Source: Nephrocerus scutellatus (taxonomy: Eukaryota; Arthropoda; Insecta; Diptera; Pipunculidae). Taken from it: 64,000 nt of DNA. Each line of letters begins with the position of its first letter. The first letter of the stretch is position 1. The stretch spans positions 25,946,254 through 26,010,253 of the forward strand of contig OX352765.1 in NCBI GenBank assembly GCA_947095585.1. Reading direction: 5' to 3'. Under the pieces are notes generated by a model. The model saw nothing but the letters and a program-made list of their open reading frames with translations. It searched no databases and was not told where the DNA came from. Below, piece by piece: positions 1 through 33,250 of this stretch. The position numbers and the translations under genes are program-made.

Positions 1-275
1 ACCCCTTGTACAAAATGCTGCTGAATAACCCGGGTTGATTTTATCAGTTTCCGGAATTTCCATATTATTCATTGTATTTGTTGGTGCTTTACTGTTCGTC
101 CGAGTATTCTCAACAAATAAAGTGTCATATTCTAAATCATTCACAACCGAATTTGGCATTAAATCTAATACGATCTTATACGAAGGATTGCAAAATTTCT
201 CTGTACTACAATTAACAACAGCTAATCCGATTTCATACTCGGGAACAACTCGTAAAGAATTAGCTTCCAAATAAT
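1..275 (-). CDS. nbs: nbs exon 3 (second BRCT unit), cut by window edge
   Basis: The acceptor TGATTTCAG precedes base 275. Reading in the phase set by exon 2 gives DYLEANSLRVVPEYEIGLAV and onward, open to base 1. The open reading frame seen on the plus strand here is a shadow. Confidence 0.85.
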
Positions 276-1253
276 CTGAAATCAATCATTGGGTTAGTTT
301 GAAATAAATTTCAAATAAAACAAAAATTACCCGAAATACTGTTGATAGTTTGTGAACTTTGAGATTGGGAAGATGCTACATATTGAATGACGATGACATT
401 TTTTTTAGTCAGGAAAGTCTTCTGTACACCACTCTTCAGGTCTTTGCAGGCACCACCAGCTTTCTGAACAATCGGAGCATACATATCATAATGTCTTTTG
501 TTCATAAAAACAAATGTTTTTCCAGAAAACAATGTTTTTCTTTCCGAGTTGAATCCAAAATTTGCCTTATTCTGGTTTAAGAACGACTCAATGGACTGAG
601 GCAAGTAAGCATCAGTAGACGGTAGTGCTTTACCTCCTCCTTGCCTTACTGCTTCTAAGTAATCTCTCCAGTACTCACAAGTAACAATGGGAATCTGTTC
701 AATTAACGCATGCAGTACTTTAACAGTAACTGTTATTTCAGTCATTGTTAAATGAGTGCATGTAAGATCCCACTGTGATATAACTCGCCCACTCAATGCT
801 TTTAAATATCTTTCGACTTCTGCAGATTTAGCCTTTGGCAAGGAGGACATCATAGTGACTATGTCTTTTCGCGAAAGTTTCCACTCGTTCTTCAATAATC
901 CAAACCGAATTCTGTCACCATTACGCAATTCAACCTCTGTTCTGTTTTCTAACTTTTTATTTGATTCGATTCCTTCATTGTGGTATGTTCCATATTTGGA
1001 TCCTAAATCAATCAGCGTTAACGAATTGCTAGTCGGTAGCAACTGAATGGTAGCATGTGATCTACTAATTGAGGAATCATCTTTAAGTACGAAATCGGCA
1101 CCGGCTCTACCGACAACATATTTCGATTTCTCATTGAGAACGTAGAAAATGCTATCTGTAAAAACATTAAAATAAAGGATTGTTATTGGAGGCGCTTTGC
1201 CCATTTGTTTTTGTATTTAACGAACCGGTCACCAAATTGGTCAAAATCCACAT
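1..1253 (-). CDS. nbs: nibrin (Nbs), 5' part of gene, spliced, runs off left edge
   Basis: Nibrin is the phospho-binding adaptor of the Mre11-Rad50-Nbs1 complex, which senses double-strand breaks and protects telomeres in the nucleus. I read three exons: 1226-1253, 331-1155 and 1-275 (continuing off the edge). The start used is MWILTN at 1253, joined through a 70-nt intron. The conceptual N-terminus then runs directly into YVVGR, as in other nibrins. The FHA domain shows VGR, SISRSHA and the nibrin-type GSKYGT loop. A BRCT region follows: the first unit ends near VTCEYWRDYLEAV, and the second spans LFSGKTFVFMNK to RVVPEYEIGLAVVNC. Joins are phase 1 to phase 1 at both introns. The Mre11- and ATM-binding C-terminus is outside the window. 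The family call is firm. The start codon is inferred, because its donor (GTTCGT) is weak; an alternative in-frame ATG at 1204 gives a longer, less nibrin-like N-terminus. Confidence 0.88.
331..1155 (-). CDS. nbs: nbs exon 2 (FHA and first BRCT region)
   Basis: The acceptor TTTTTACAG ends at 1156 and the exon opens with DSIFYVLNEKSKYVVGR. It holds the whole FHA domain, the first BRCT unit and the start of the second. The donor GTAATT follows base 331 after one base of a Gly/Asp codon. Confidence 0.92.
1226..1253 (-). CDS. nbs: nbs exon 1 (start exon)
   Basis: Twenty-eight coding bases, ATG TGG at 1253-1248, encoding MWILTNLVT plus one base of the next codon. The donor GTTCGT starts at 1225. 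Choosing this exon gives the short MW-type start typical of nibrins and a 70-nt intron of normal fly length. The weak donor is the main doubt. Confidence 0.65.
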
Positions 1254-1488
1254 TTTCACGTTTTTTAAAGAGCTTTAGATATTCTCCAATGTCACACAAT
1301 CTATAATATTTAACATTAAGATTACATAGTTTATGAGAAAAAGATAACTTCAGCGTCTCCAACTTAATCCAATGAAATTTTAAGTCCTTTTCTGGAATCA
1401 AATTGCAAACCCTGTTTGGAATTTTGACAATTCTGGTTAGTTGATATATGTTTAAAGCGATAAATTTTGAGATCAGTTTGACGATATA

Positions 1489-2282
1489 CAGGGTGTATCC
1501 GTTAGGGAGGCAAATACTTAAATACTCGTAAAATTGGGTCTTTCTGTCCAAGTCCGTTTGTAGCAGTTTATGCACTGAAGTGAACTGGTAAGAGTCCACG
1601 TGTAATTTTGTTGCACTCTTGCTGCAGGACGGCATGCAACTCTTCTTATACGTAGTAGTAACACAATCTCGCTCTTGTTGACCGAATGCACTAATATTGT
1701 GCCATGGATTGGTAGGAATTTGAATACACTTTAATATAACATTTGTCAATAAAAAAAGATCCGAGAACATTTCTCGAAATAAACGCTTTTGTAAATAATA
1801 TTAAATAAATAAAATAAAATTTGCCTTTGACGACCTTCATATCGGTATGGCTTAAATAATTAAAAGAATACAGTGTGTTTTACCTTTACGCGCGGTGTAA
1901 GTGAAACATATTTGATGTTGTGGGGAAAAAACGCTCAAGGGACACATAAAAGACTTCAAATGACCATCAAAATACCCACAAAACCCACAACTTTGACGTT
2001 TATATCGCTAATGGTTTTAAGAATTTAAAATATTCTACATTGTTTGACCTTAAAAATTCAATTTGCTATCAAAAAAGTCCAACAGTGACCTTGTAGCTAG
2101 AAGCGTTCAAGGGTGTGAAATGATGTAAATAAATTCAAAAGTTCGTATCTTTTCTCATTGAAACGCTACATACACCGCAGAGTGTGAAAAAAGATCCCAC
2201 ACCTATTCCATTCAATATTTTTCACCTAATTAACCAAGAAATCACCGGAATTTTTATTTGCCACCTTAACGGATACACCCTG
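1489..2282. mobile_element. TIR element, about 794 bp, CAGGGTGT ends, TA target duplication
   Basis: Inverted ends CAGGGTGTATCCGTTA at 1489 and its reverse complement ending at 2282 are each flanked by TA. The match continues imperfectly for about 28 bp (GGAGGCAAATA versus GGTGGCAAATA). The ends and TA duplication fit the Tc1/mariner superfamily. No intact transposase is readable, so it is a non-autonomous or decayed copy. It lies between mRpS6 and nbs, 236 bp upstream of the inferred nbs ATG. A long minus-strand open frame at 1183-1770 crosses its edge and is not a gene. Confidence 0.75.
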
Positions 2283-2602
2283 TATATGTGCGATAACTTT
2301 ATTCTACTACTTTTCCATTTTTGGAATTAGACGTGTCATCACAACACATATGTCATTGATTAAGTTTGATCCTTTTTTTCATACGTCATTTTTAATTAGG
2401 AAAAGATAAACAATAGTAATCGAATCGTAGCATAGTTGAGCACAAATACAAAATGCATGATTTGCTTTAATATTAGCTTTGTTACAGAGCATCATAAGGA
2501 CAAACAAATTACTCAAGTTTCCCATAACAATGTTATGAAATACATGTTCATTTATATTTGCATTAGTATAATCAGGCTTCAACCCAAAATTTTACTTTAG
2601 CT

Positions 2603-3001
2603 TTACTTTTGGAACGGATAGTAATCCAACCCTGAATTGTAATTAAATTTCGGCTTTTGTTTTCTTTTCGCAATTGCGACCATATCCTGAACATCTTTGC
2701 GGTATGCTGGTGGTAACATTTCCATATGTAAAGTGCATTCATATGGTTCAGGTTCATCCACTTTGAAGATATGTTTCCGAATGATGTCGATGTCCCGACT
2801 GAATTCCTCTTTAAGATCGTTAAGCTTGGTCGGTGCGGTATCAAATGAAATAGTAAAGTAGCTGCCCTCTTTGTGTACGACACCATGTTCGCTAACTTTA
2901 TGAGGAAGTGCTCGAGTTCCTAGATTTTCCAATTTACGAATAATGCCGCCTTTGTCGAGAATAGATTCAGCTGATCGCTTGAGAGCAGCTATCACCTCTG
3001 G
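2603..3001 (-). CDS. mRpS6: mRpS6 exon 2
   Basis: Acceptor ATATTTCAG, then PEVIAALKR through the stop: 132 residues in phase 0. Contains the main body of the S6 fold. Confidence 0.95.
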   Translation of the reverse strand, partial: PEVIAALKRSAESILDKGGIIRKLENLGTRALPHKVSEHGVVHKEGSYFTISFDTAPTKLNDLKEEFSRDIDIIRKHIFKVDEPEPYECTLHMEMLPPAYRKDVQDMVAIAKRKQKPKFNYNSGLDYYPFQK

Positions 3002-3099
3002 CTGAAATATATTACCTAGCACATTGAAATAAATAAATTTATAAATTGTTTTACCCGACTCATTTGTCGCAGGACCAGTGACAATTCGTAAGAAGGCAT
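2603..3099 (-). CDS. mRpS6: mitochondrial ribosomal protein S6 (bS6m), two exons, complete
   Basis: Small-subunit protein of the mitochondrial ribosome, bacterial S6 family, nuclear encoded. Exon 1 (3055-3099) encodes MPSYELSLVLRQMSR. A 53-nt intron (GTAAAA to ATTTCAG) leads to exon 2 (2603-3001), which opens PEVIAALKR and ends DYYPFQK before the stop. Together they give 147 residues, the expected animal bS6m length. Visible family blocks include GGIIRKLENLGTRALP, the HGVV strand and the YECTLHMEMLPPAYRKDVQ segment. An ATG at 3022 would start inside the intron and loses the conserved MPxYE strand, so it is rejected. The gene is compact, with the same orientation as its neighbours, and lies 321 bp beyond the TIR element. 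Confidence 0.95.
3055..3099 (-). CDS. mRpS6: mRpS6 exon 1
   Basis: Fifteen codons, MPSYELSLVLRQMSR, ending at donor GTAAAA in phase 0. Matches the first beta strand of the S6 family. Confidence 0.93.
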
Positions 3100-3819
3100 T
3101 TTTAATTTTTGAAGGGCTGTTATTTCTTGCTGGTTAGGAAAAGATTACAAAATCACCTCCACTGCACTGTCACTACAGACTACACAACCACAAACTATTT
3201 CATGTGAACACAAATGTCAAATATAGTCCACAAAGTTATATGTCATTTGTCAAATTTGTGGTAGTAATGCTACCAAACTAACGTTTCGACAAAAGATCGT
3301 TAATTGGTAAGTTGTTTTATATTCGGTTCGCGATTATGGTAGTTTTAATTTAATTTAATTTATAGTGGTTATTTAAATAATATTTGCGTAAGTGCTAATG
3401 AAAAATTATTAATATATATTAAGATGTAAATAAATATTAAATTTTATTATATAATTCAAAAATTGACTACATCCAGGCAGTTTCAAATTATTGTTAATTA
3501 CATGGCAAACCACACCGACATAGTAACTAGACTAAGGAAGACGGAACTACATTACTCGGTTTTTGTAATTATGATGTGCAGTACAGTTTTGCCAGATAAT
3601 ATAAATGAACTTTAATAGATATGGAAAAGAATAAGTAAAATTTTACAACTTAATTTACGTTAAACTCTTTAAAATTACACCATAGATGGCAGTGCGATAT
3701 TTAGGTGTTTTTTTTTTACATTCTCGTATTACAATGAACACTAAATACCGCTATAAAGAAGAGAATAGCTGATTTTATGGCACTTGAAAATCTATTTTAT
3801 TCATTCACGCCATTTGAGA
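3100..3819. other. mRpS6 5' flank and AT-rich spacer
   Basis: Contains the presumed mRpS6 promoter and 5' UTR (about 3100-3250), then AT-rich sequence with no recognisable coding or RNA gene. Confidence 0.4.
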
Positions 3820-4200
3820 TGGGAGGTGATGGTTTTTTATTACCAGGCATTCGTAAGACCAATTTTAACGTATGCGTGTCCATTATGTTGGAACATCAGT
3901 CTCTCATATATGGAAAAAATCCGCGTCTTTTAGAGAAAATGCCTAAGAGCGTGTATGAGTGTGTATAGGAGCGAACATTCTAATTATAGACATTATGTGT
4001 CAAATAAGAAACTTCTGGACACATCCGGAAAGTCAAGACTTGATAATGTCATTCTTGATTTAACTAGGAATCATTTCGCTCGGTAGCATTTTATCCAAAT
4101 CCTCAGTACTTCGAGAGAGCACTTGAGAAATCAGATTTATACCACCTGAGGCATTCTTGCATCTGGATGCACTGGGCTATTTATCGGACTAGTGCAACGT
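3820..4200 (+). mobile_element. LINE fragment, C-terminal reverse-transcriptase region (jockey-like)
   Basis: With frameshifts the plus strand reads YQAFVRPILTYACPLCWNIS, then KIRVFREKCLRACMSVYRSE and SNYRHYVSNKKLLDTS, ending near IPPEAFLHLDALGYL. This is the stretch after the polymerase domain of jockey-like LINEs. A diverged copy of the same stretch is at 16570-16900. The element lies antisense between Chd64 and mRpS6 and is not functional. Confidence 0.65.
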
Positions 4201-5616
4201 TCTCGTGATCTACCATGTTGCTAGAAGGGCTACAACGCATCCGACCTATTTCAATGGCTTTAGGTAATTGGGATTCTAACTGGAGATACTGTAGTAGCGT
4301 ACCTGAACGAGACCATAATAAGAGTAATAATAAGGGGTGTGGCCGATATTCAACTCTAAATACAAGCGGAGGTAGTTTCGTGTGTGCTCTGCACGGTGGT
4401 TCTCACAGGGTCTTTATGACAGCTCTGTCAGGCCGGCTGTGCCGGGGGTACCATGGCGATACCAACATTATATGAGGGGTTTAATTTTGTTTAAATAACT
4501 AGTTTTAATTAGTTTTAAGTGGTTTTAAGAAATAACCAAAAAATAAATATGGTTTTACAAGTTGAGGTAACTGTAGGATCCGCTCACGCCAAGCGAAGCA
4601 CGGGATGTGGGGTTTTTTGCCTGTCATAAACCCTTTCTCATAACAAGGGTGCTTTGTTATTGCGCTCTTTTTAAGTAGCTACAAATGCAATGTTTCCTGT
4701 TTAGTCTATATATTTACGTAGACGTAAGAACGACTTTGTGGCAATGGCTTGCACTTGCATTGTTATCTACGGAACAAAACAAAAATCATTTTCCTTTCTT
4801 AAAAAAGACAATAATATTATCATTTATTTTATTTCTCAACATGAATTAACAGAACAACCAGATGTAATAATATATTAAATACATATATATATATATACTT
4901 TTCATTTTATTTCAACAGTTAATAGTTATTTATTGTAATAAACATTAAAGAGAAGACACTTTAGTTTAAACCTTCAAGGCTTTTTCAAAATACTATTTTC
5001 AAAATATACTTTGTATAAAAAGTGTAAGGTGTGTGTAAAAATTCGGTTCGATGTTAATATACTTAACAAATGTTAGTGATTATTTTGTAAGTTGGTCTAA
5101 ATATTGATTGTAATTGTATCATTTAACACCTTTCGGTGGTGTGGTGGTGGTTCCAGGTTGTTAGTTAATAATTAGTAAAATATAAATGCTGAATGGCACT
5201 TATATATAGGAAAAATGTCTTTATAATAAGCAAAAATTCACAAATGGTGTTGGATGATTTCATTGTCGTTTGGCTGGCTGCAAATAAATATTCATAACAT
5301 GTTCAATAGACAAGAATGCCAAGTACATAGTAGACAAATAAAAATACGTACATAGTATTTATCTTATCAATAAGAAAATTAAATATTTCATTTTAAATGC
5401 AATGTAAACTTGAATGTTTGTGTATACCATGATGTTTGTTTTTTGGTTTTTCTTCGAATTTGGAATGTTAAGTTATCTTAAGCTCGATTGGATTTAATTC
5501 GATTTTCTTTCATTTTTTACTTATTTGGTTATATATAAATTACAACAAGAAATATTATTTGCTGATCTTTGCTTTTGTTATTTTTTGTTTGTTTTTAATC
5601 CTTATCGAATAATTTT
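4201..5616. other. Chd64 downstream region, presumed 3' UTR, plus unassigned GC-richer block
   Basis: Bases 4201-4680 are GC-richer than their surroundings and may be LINE tail, but I cannot assign them. Bases 4800-5616 are AT-rich. AATAAA-type signals on the minus strand, for example near 4823, could end the Chd64 transcript. No other gene is visible. Confidence 0.4.
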
Positions 5617-28033
<22,417 letters not shown>

Positions 28034-28270
28034 TTTGTTTTAAACGCGTTTTAGTGTTTGCTTATTTGGAACTAAAGAAAAAATTTGTATATAAAACGTT
28101 TATTCAACGTTACGTTTACTATGCAATGTTGGCGTCGAATTAATAACTTATCACAGAGCACAGCGCAACCAGACGAAACAAAATTTAAAAACTGACTGAG
28201 ACTGAGACTGCAACTCTGCAACTGGTACTGGATATTGGAAAACTTGAAACCAAAACTGACTGGACTGGAA
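28034..28270 (-). promoter_or_regulatory. presumed Chd64 5' UTR and promoter region
   Basis: Immediately upstream of the Chd64 ATG. On the minus strand, CTCAGTCTCAGTCAGTTT near 28190-28210 offers initiator-like TCAGT sequences. An imperfect ACTGAG/CTGCAACT repeat surrounds it. There may be an undetected 5' UTR intron, so the true start could be elsewhere. Confidence 0.3.
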
Positions 28271-28324
28271 AGGCCAGCGTTGCCGAAGTGGCACGATCAT
28301 GCCATTATGGAACGTTTTTTAAAA

Positions 28325-28690
28325 ACTCTATATTAACTTCACGTGCCCGTGTATTTGTTTGTTTGTCGTGTAATATTGCGATCAATTTTTAATCCACTTT
28401 CCAAAGCCCAATTTTATTGAAACTTTGCACACATGTGTTTTTCGGTGACAACACTTTCTATTAAAATTTGGAGCCAATATAAATTATTTGAAAAACAACC
28501 CGATTTTTTCAAATTTTATACACATGTGTATCTTCAATATAAAACACTTTTTATAAAAAATTGGTAGTGATCGGGTCCCGGGGTAAAATTAATTCGATTT
28601 TATTCAAACTTTGCACACATGTGTATCTGCGATAAGAAAATTTACATGAAAAATTTAAATTTTTATGAGTTGTTTTTTTTTTTCAATTAA
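28325..28690 (+). repeat. interspersed repeat family A copy
   Basis: Starts CTCTATATTAACTTCACGTG and CCCGTG, then TTTG tetramers (GTTTGTTTGTCG), ATTGCGATCAATTTTTAATC, CACACATGTGTTTTTCGGTG, ACAACACTTTCTATTAAAAT, ATCGGGTCCCGGGG and GAAAATTTACATGAAAAAT. One of the more complete copies. Confidence 0.7.
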
Positions 28691-29358
28691 CACTGAGGCA
28701 TTTAAATGGCACGTTTTGATCATTTTCGACAAAGAAATTTGGAAGAGCTTTTCAAATATAAATTTTTGTTATATGACAACAATTTTGATAGATTTTGATC
28801 TCTGTTCCCATTGTCATAGGGCTAGCAAGACGCTTTGATAGTTTTCTAACTCTCATAAAACTACAAGGTTGTACTACAGAGTCTATTAATCAAGCCGTGT
28901 TAGAATTTCTAAAAGGACAAGAAAGGCTAGTGTAATTCAAGAAATTCAGAGATTGTGTATAGTATAGAACTGGTTTGACTGTTAACACTTCAGCAACTTC
29001 TATTCAAGCAAAAAATACCGAACTTATAAAAAAAAGAATAATAAATATATATATGTATATATATATGATATATACATATATTTTTTTTTGTTATGAAGGA
29101 ACCTCTTTTTCTTTTGAAAAAGTAAAATAAAACCAGAGATGATTGTTTTTTTTTATGGCACACTAAAAAGACCCGTTTTTTTAAATGCTCCCGGAATTAA
29201 ATTTTTATTTTGTACGGCAACGCTGCTGGGAAAGTTCACAGAACCGAGGACGGACGACTTGTTTTAGTTTCACTAAACATAACCAAGACCCACGAACACA
29301 ATACAATCTAAAGACAATACATTGGGCCTTTTTTTTATGTCGGAGAAATCAGCGAAAT
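28691..29358. other. intergenic, no recognised gene
   Basis: AT-rich, with an alternating TATATATATG tract at 29045-29085. Nothing coding is seen. Confidence 0.35.
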
Positions 29359-29639
29359 CTTATGTCGTGTTTTTTTTTTTAAAAAATCTGCCGTAGATTG
29401 ATTTTTTGGCTGTCAAGTTGTTCGTTTATTCCAAAAAACCAATCTACGGTAGATTGGATTTCCCTCAAGCAGAACTTGATATTTTGGGAGATTTACCCCT
29501 CTTCTCATTAACTGCAACAACAACGCATGCAACAAAACAATGTAAACAAAAGATTCTCGGCTTTCGTGTTCGTTTTTTCGAGAAAAAATCTACGATCGAC
29601 CGCAGATTGCTAAAACAAAAAAAAAAAACACGACATTAG
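29359..29639. mobile_element. short TIR element (MITE-like), about 280 bp
   Basis: Ends TTATGTCGTGTTTTTTTTTT and its inverse AAAAACACGACATTA. Further in, GATTGATTTTTTGG and CCAATCTACGGTAGATTGG show an internal palindrome on TCTACGGTAGA. The 77-codon open frame inside is not gene-like. Confidence 0.6.
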
Positions 29640-29797
29640 TTTCGAAATGTCCGATAATTTTTTTCTCTAGTAAGATCAGCAAATTAGTATCAGAGAAAAG
29701 TCTTAGAAACAAAAAAGTACAGCTGTTAAAAATTTTCTGTATATTTTTTCACAGTAAAAAGATCTTATCCGAGAATTATCGGTTATTTAAAAATATA

Positions 29798-30333
29798 CAG
29801 GGTGTCCCCTAATTCGTCAAGAATTATTTGGGAAATGATTCTTGGGTATATTTTCTAAGAAGATAATCGTTCTACAGTAAAGGTCTATCTCCAATATTGA
29901 CATGATTTATCGGGGATTTAAGAAAAAGCTTACTTTGTTGTACCCTAACCCATGTTAACAGAAATTGCTCGGTTAATACTAATGGTAGAAACTTCGTTTA
30001 GGACTTTATTTTTAGAAGAAATACTAGCTAGATATAAACAAAGTTTATATCTTGTTTGAGTCTTCAGATACTTCAATGCCAGTTCCAGTTTTCTTCCCAA
30101 TGCTAATTTTTTAATTTTAGGTCAATTTTCTCCACAAAACGCGTAAATAAACATAGCGTTTTACTATTTTTTTCTTATGAACGAAAGTCCTAAACGAAGT
30201 TTATACCATTAGTATTAACCGAGCAATTTTTGTTAACATGTTTTAGGGATCCCTACTGTAGAACAATTGTTTTCTTAGAATATACCCAAGAATCATTTCC
30301 CAAATTATCCTTGACGAATTAGGGGACACCCTG
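29798..30333. mobile_element. foldback TIR element, 536 bp, CAGGGTGTCCCC ends, TA target duplication
   Basis: Both ends read TATA then CAGGGTGTCCCCTAATTCGT, inverted. The arms stay matched with few changes for roughly 200 bp, including GAAATGATTCTTGGGTATAT near the ends and ATTGCTCGGTTAATACTAAT deeper in. Nearly the whole element would fold into one hairpin. No open frame. The termini resemble those at 1489 and 32455. Confidence 0.85.
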
Positions 30334-30691
30334 TATAAAGAATATATTTTAATGGAGTTGGATTCGATTGGAATTTAATTTTGATCAAAAGAAATTATAA
30401 AACGAATTACAATTGTAATTGCACAGCTTCAAACGTATTAACTGTCTTCTATTGGAAAGAATTTGCCGCTTGCAAGTTCATAATTGTGAATAGACAACAA
30501 GTAGAATAAGAAAAATTCTGACAGAAATAAAACATTACATATAATTTATAGTGTCGTATCCTTTACTTTAATCTACAATATATATGTATGCAAAAACGCG
30601 CAAATCAATTTATTAGAAGTTTTAAATATGCTTTCAACATATACACCATCGTTTGCTAGATGCTAGTATAAATTGGAAGTAAAATGTTTCT

Positions 30692-31468
30692 CAAAGGAAA
30701 ACAGGTACTATTGTGTATTGGAATTGGAATTCAAATTAGATTTTTTGGAGTTATATTTTTTTACCTGAATTCTAATTAAAATGACAGCATTAAGCTAACT
30801 TTATATTATAACTAAAATTGATGCGCGTATACTTACATATTTCTATATTAAAAATATTTCACACAAAAAATCTGAATTTTCGTAAAATAAAAAACGGAAA
30901 AACAAAATGATTTTTAGTGGTTGCTGTATAATAGTAGAATTCAACCGCAATACTCGTGGCGCTCTAAATGCTCATCATTTTACCCTTAAGCCCATCTTCG
31001 GACATACAGTTCAATTCAGGGATTCGTTCTTCAGCCGTACAACTCGTATGTGGAATGCTCTGCCAAGCTGTCTTCCCACATCACTATGATCCACAGGCAT
31101 TCAAAACACAAGCTCATAGACATCTCCCCTTTACTCCTCCTCTTCCTTAACGACCACGCTGTGCCAAGCATATAGCCGAGCATTATAAGGGTGCGAACCC
31201 CTTGAAGCGTGCGCGAATTATAAAAAAAAAAATATATAAACTGCGCTTCACTTAATTACGACATTACGACCACCTATTATATCGATTTCAAATGTCAATA
31301 ACTTCCAATTTCTGCAATAAGAATATTATTTTTTACATGCATCGGAGAGTACATTGTTGCTCTTTGAAATAAATGTAAAACAGATACAACAATAAAACCG
31401 TAACCACTGTTATTTGATGAAAAATTAAAACTATTAGCAATTGAAAAGTCAAAATGGTAGGTCAATAA
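30692..31468. repeat. 777-bp tandem duplication, unit 1
   Basis: Starts CAAAGGAAAACAGGTACT and ends GTAGGTCAATAA. By eye it has the same sequence as unit 2; I saw no difference. It contains a jockey-like LINE tail (30940-31225). Confidence 0.9.
30940..31225 (+). mobile_element. jockey-like LINE 3' end (family J) within unit 1
   Basis: Reads [40 protein letters not shown], then a shift to [15 protein letters not shown], followed by the noncoding tail TATAAGGGTGCGAACCCCTT and an A-run. Confidence 0.75.
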
Positions 31469-32245
31469 CAAAGGAAAACAGGTACTATTGTGTATTGGAA
31501 TTGGAATTCAAATTAGATTTTTTGGAGTTATATTTTTTTACCTGAATTCTAATTAAAATGACAGCATTAAGCTAACTTTATATTATAACTAAAATTGATG
31601 CGCGTATACTTACATATTTCTATATTAAAAATATTTCACACAAAAAATCTGAATTTTCGTAAAATAAAAAACGGAAAAACAAAATGATTTTTAGTGGTTG
31701 CTGTATAATAGTAGAATTCAACCGCAATACTCGTGGCGCTCTAAATGCTCATCATTTTACCCTTAAGCCCATCTTCGGACATACAGTTCAATTCAGGGAT
31801 TCGTTCTTCAGCCGTACAACTCGTATGTGGAATGCTCTGCCAAGCTGTCTTCCCACATCACTATGATCCACAGGCATTCAAAACACAAGCTCATAGACAT
31901 CTCCCCTTTACTCCTCCTCTTCCTTAACGACCACGCTGTGCCAAGCATATAGCCGAGCATTATAAGGGTGCGAACCCCTTGAAGCGTGCGCGAATTATAA
32001 AAAAAAAAATATATAAACTGCGCTTCACTTAATTACGACATTACGACCACCTATTATATCGATTTCAAATGTCAATAACTTCCAATTTCTGCAATAAGAA
32101 TATTATTTTTTACATGCATCGGAGAGTACATTGTTGCTCTTTGAAATAAATGTAAAACAGATACAACAATAAAACCGTAACCACTGTTATTTGATGAAAA
32201 ATTAAAACTATTAGCAATTGAAAAGTCAAAATGGTAGGTCAATAA
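31469..32245. repeat. 777-bp tandem duplication, unit 2
   Basis: Direct repeat of 30692-31468 with exactly 777 bp offset. The junctions share only CA. Such similarity suggests a very recent duplication or an assembly error. Confidence 0.9.
31717..32002 (+). mobile_element. jockey-like LINE 3' end (family J) within unit 2
   Basis: Same sequence as the copy at 30940-31225, carried by the tandem duplication. Confidence 0.75.
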
Positions 32246-32452
32246 CAGGTTTTTGTTGGTTGGCGTTTTTTTTATTTTTTCCTTTTAGAAGAGTAACAAT
32301 ATAAACGTCAGCTAATAAAAAAAACATTTTTAATTTAAAACGAGTATTGTGCGTAGTAGTTTGCTTTGATCTGAGACAAATTGCAAACTCGCGTTGAAAT
32401 TATTTTTATTTTTTGGGATTGGGATTTGGGATACACCGTTTACTTTCTTTTA

Positions 32453-33250
32453 TACAGGGTGTCCCAGAATTCGTGGTAAAAACGAAGCAGGGTGATAGCG
32501 GAGGTAATTTCCAACCAAAATAGCCAAATGAAGTTTTATCGAATTGTTGATGGTTCAAGTTTTAGTATTTTTGGGTAAAATCGCATACGCCGCCACTAAA
32601 AAATTAATTTTAAAAAAACCAACAGTTTTTTGTTTATGTTTATTTTTAAGTACGATCTGGAAGAGTGTGCCTTCCCAATAAAGTCATTTTTATAAACTTT
32701 ATCTTCTGTCAAATTAAAACAATAGATTTGTGATGTCTTTTTGTTTCCCAAAATTTTTTGATTGATTTTTAAGTAGCTCTGGCGAAAAAACAATGTACTA
32801 AAGAAAGTTGACCGACTATCAGAAAAACTTGCGACATTAATGCAGATTCTTAAATGGTATCACGCATAGGAATATTCAAAAAAGAATGGTTTTTATCAAT
32901 TGTTTTACAAAGTAAGTCATGTTTATTAAAGAATGCACTTTCGGGTGCTAAAATAAGCTGCGTTGTTAGAAATAAAGCAAAATTATAATTTTTTTATTTT
33001 AGATATTATAACAAGTGTTCGAAGTGTCCACCATTTGCCATAATACATAATCGGCATCGTCGAATAAAATTTATTTTAATCCGTTCCGACGGATTATTTT
33101 TAATAACATTTGTTGTTCGATTATTCGTTGCCGCATCTCCTGCTCACTCTGACTTTCTCGTTCGTAGACCAGCTTTTTAAAATAACCCCACAGAAAAAAG
33201 TATAAAGGATTTAGATCAGGACTTTAATACTTCCATGACAAAAACATAAA
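32453..33250 (-). mobile_element. TIR element end with mariner-type transposase remnant
   Basis: A TATACAGGGTGTCCCAGAATT end lies at 32451-32470. Further in, the minus strand at about 33000-33230 reads SPDLNPLYFFLWGYFKKLVY and ERESQSEQEMRQRIIEQQM, the C-terminus of a mariner-type transposase. The last catalytic acidic residue (NPLD or NPIE in active proteins) is Tyr here. The opposite TIR was not found. Confidence 0.65.

Noticed and set aside
1183..1770. 195-codon minus-strand open frame upstream of nbs
   Set aside because: It overlaps the nbs start exon in another frame and crosses the edge of the TIR element at 1489; the product has no recognisable domain.
2379..2886. Minus-strand open frames overlapping and following mRpS6
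   Set aside because: One is a shadow of mRpS6 exon 2; the other is low-information frame in its 3' flank.
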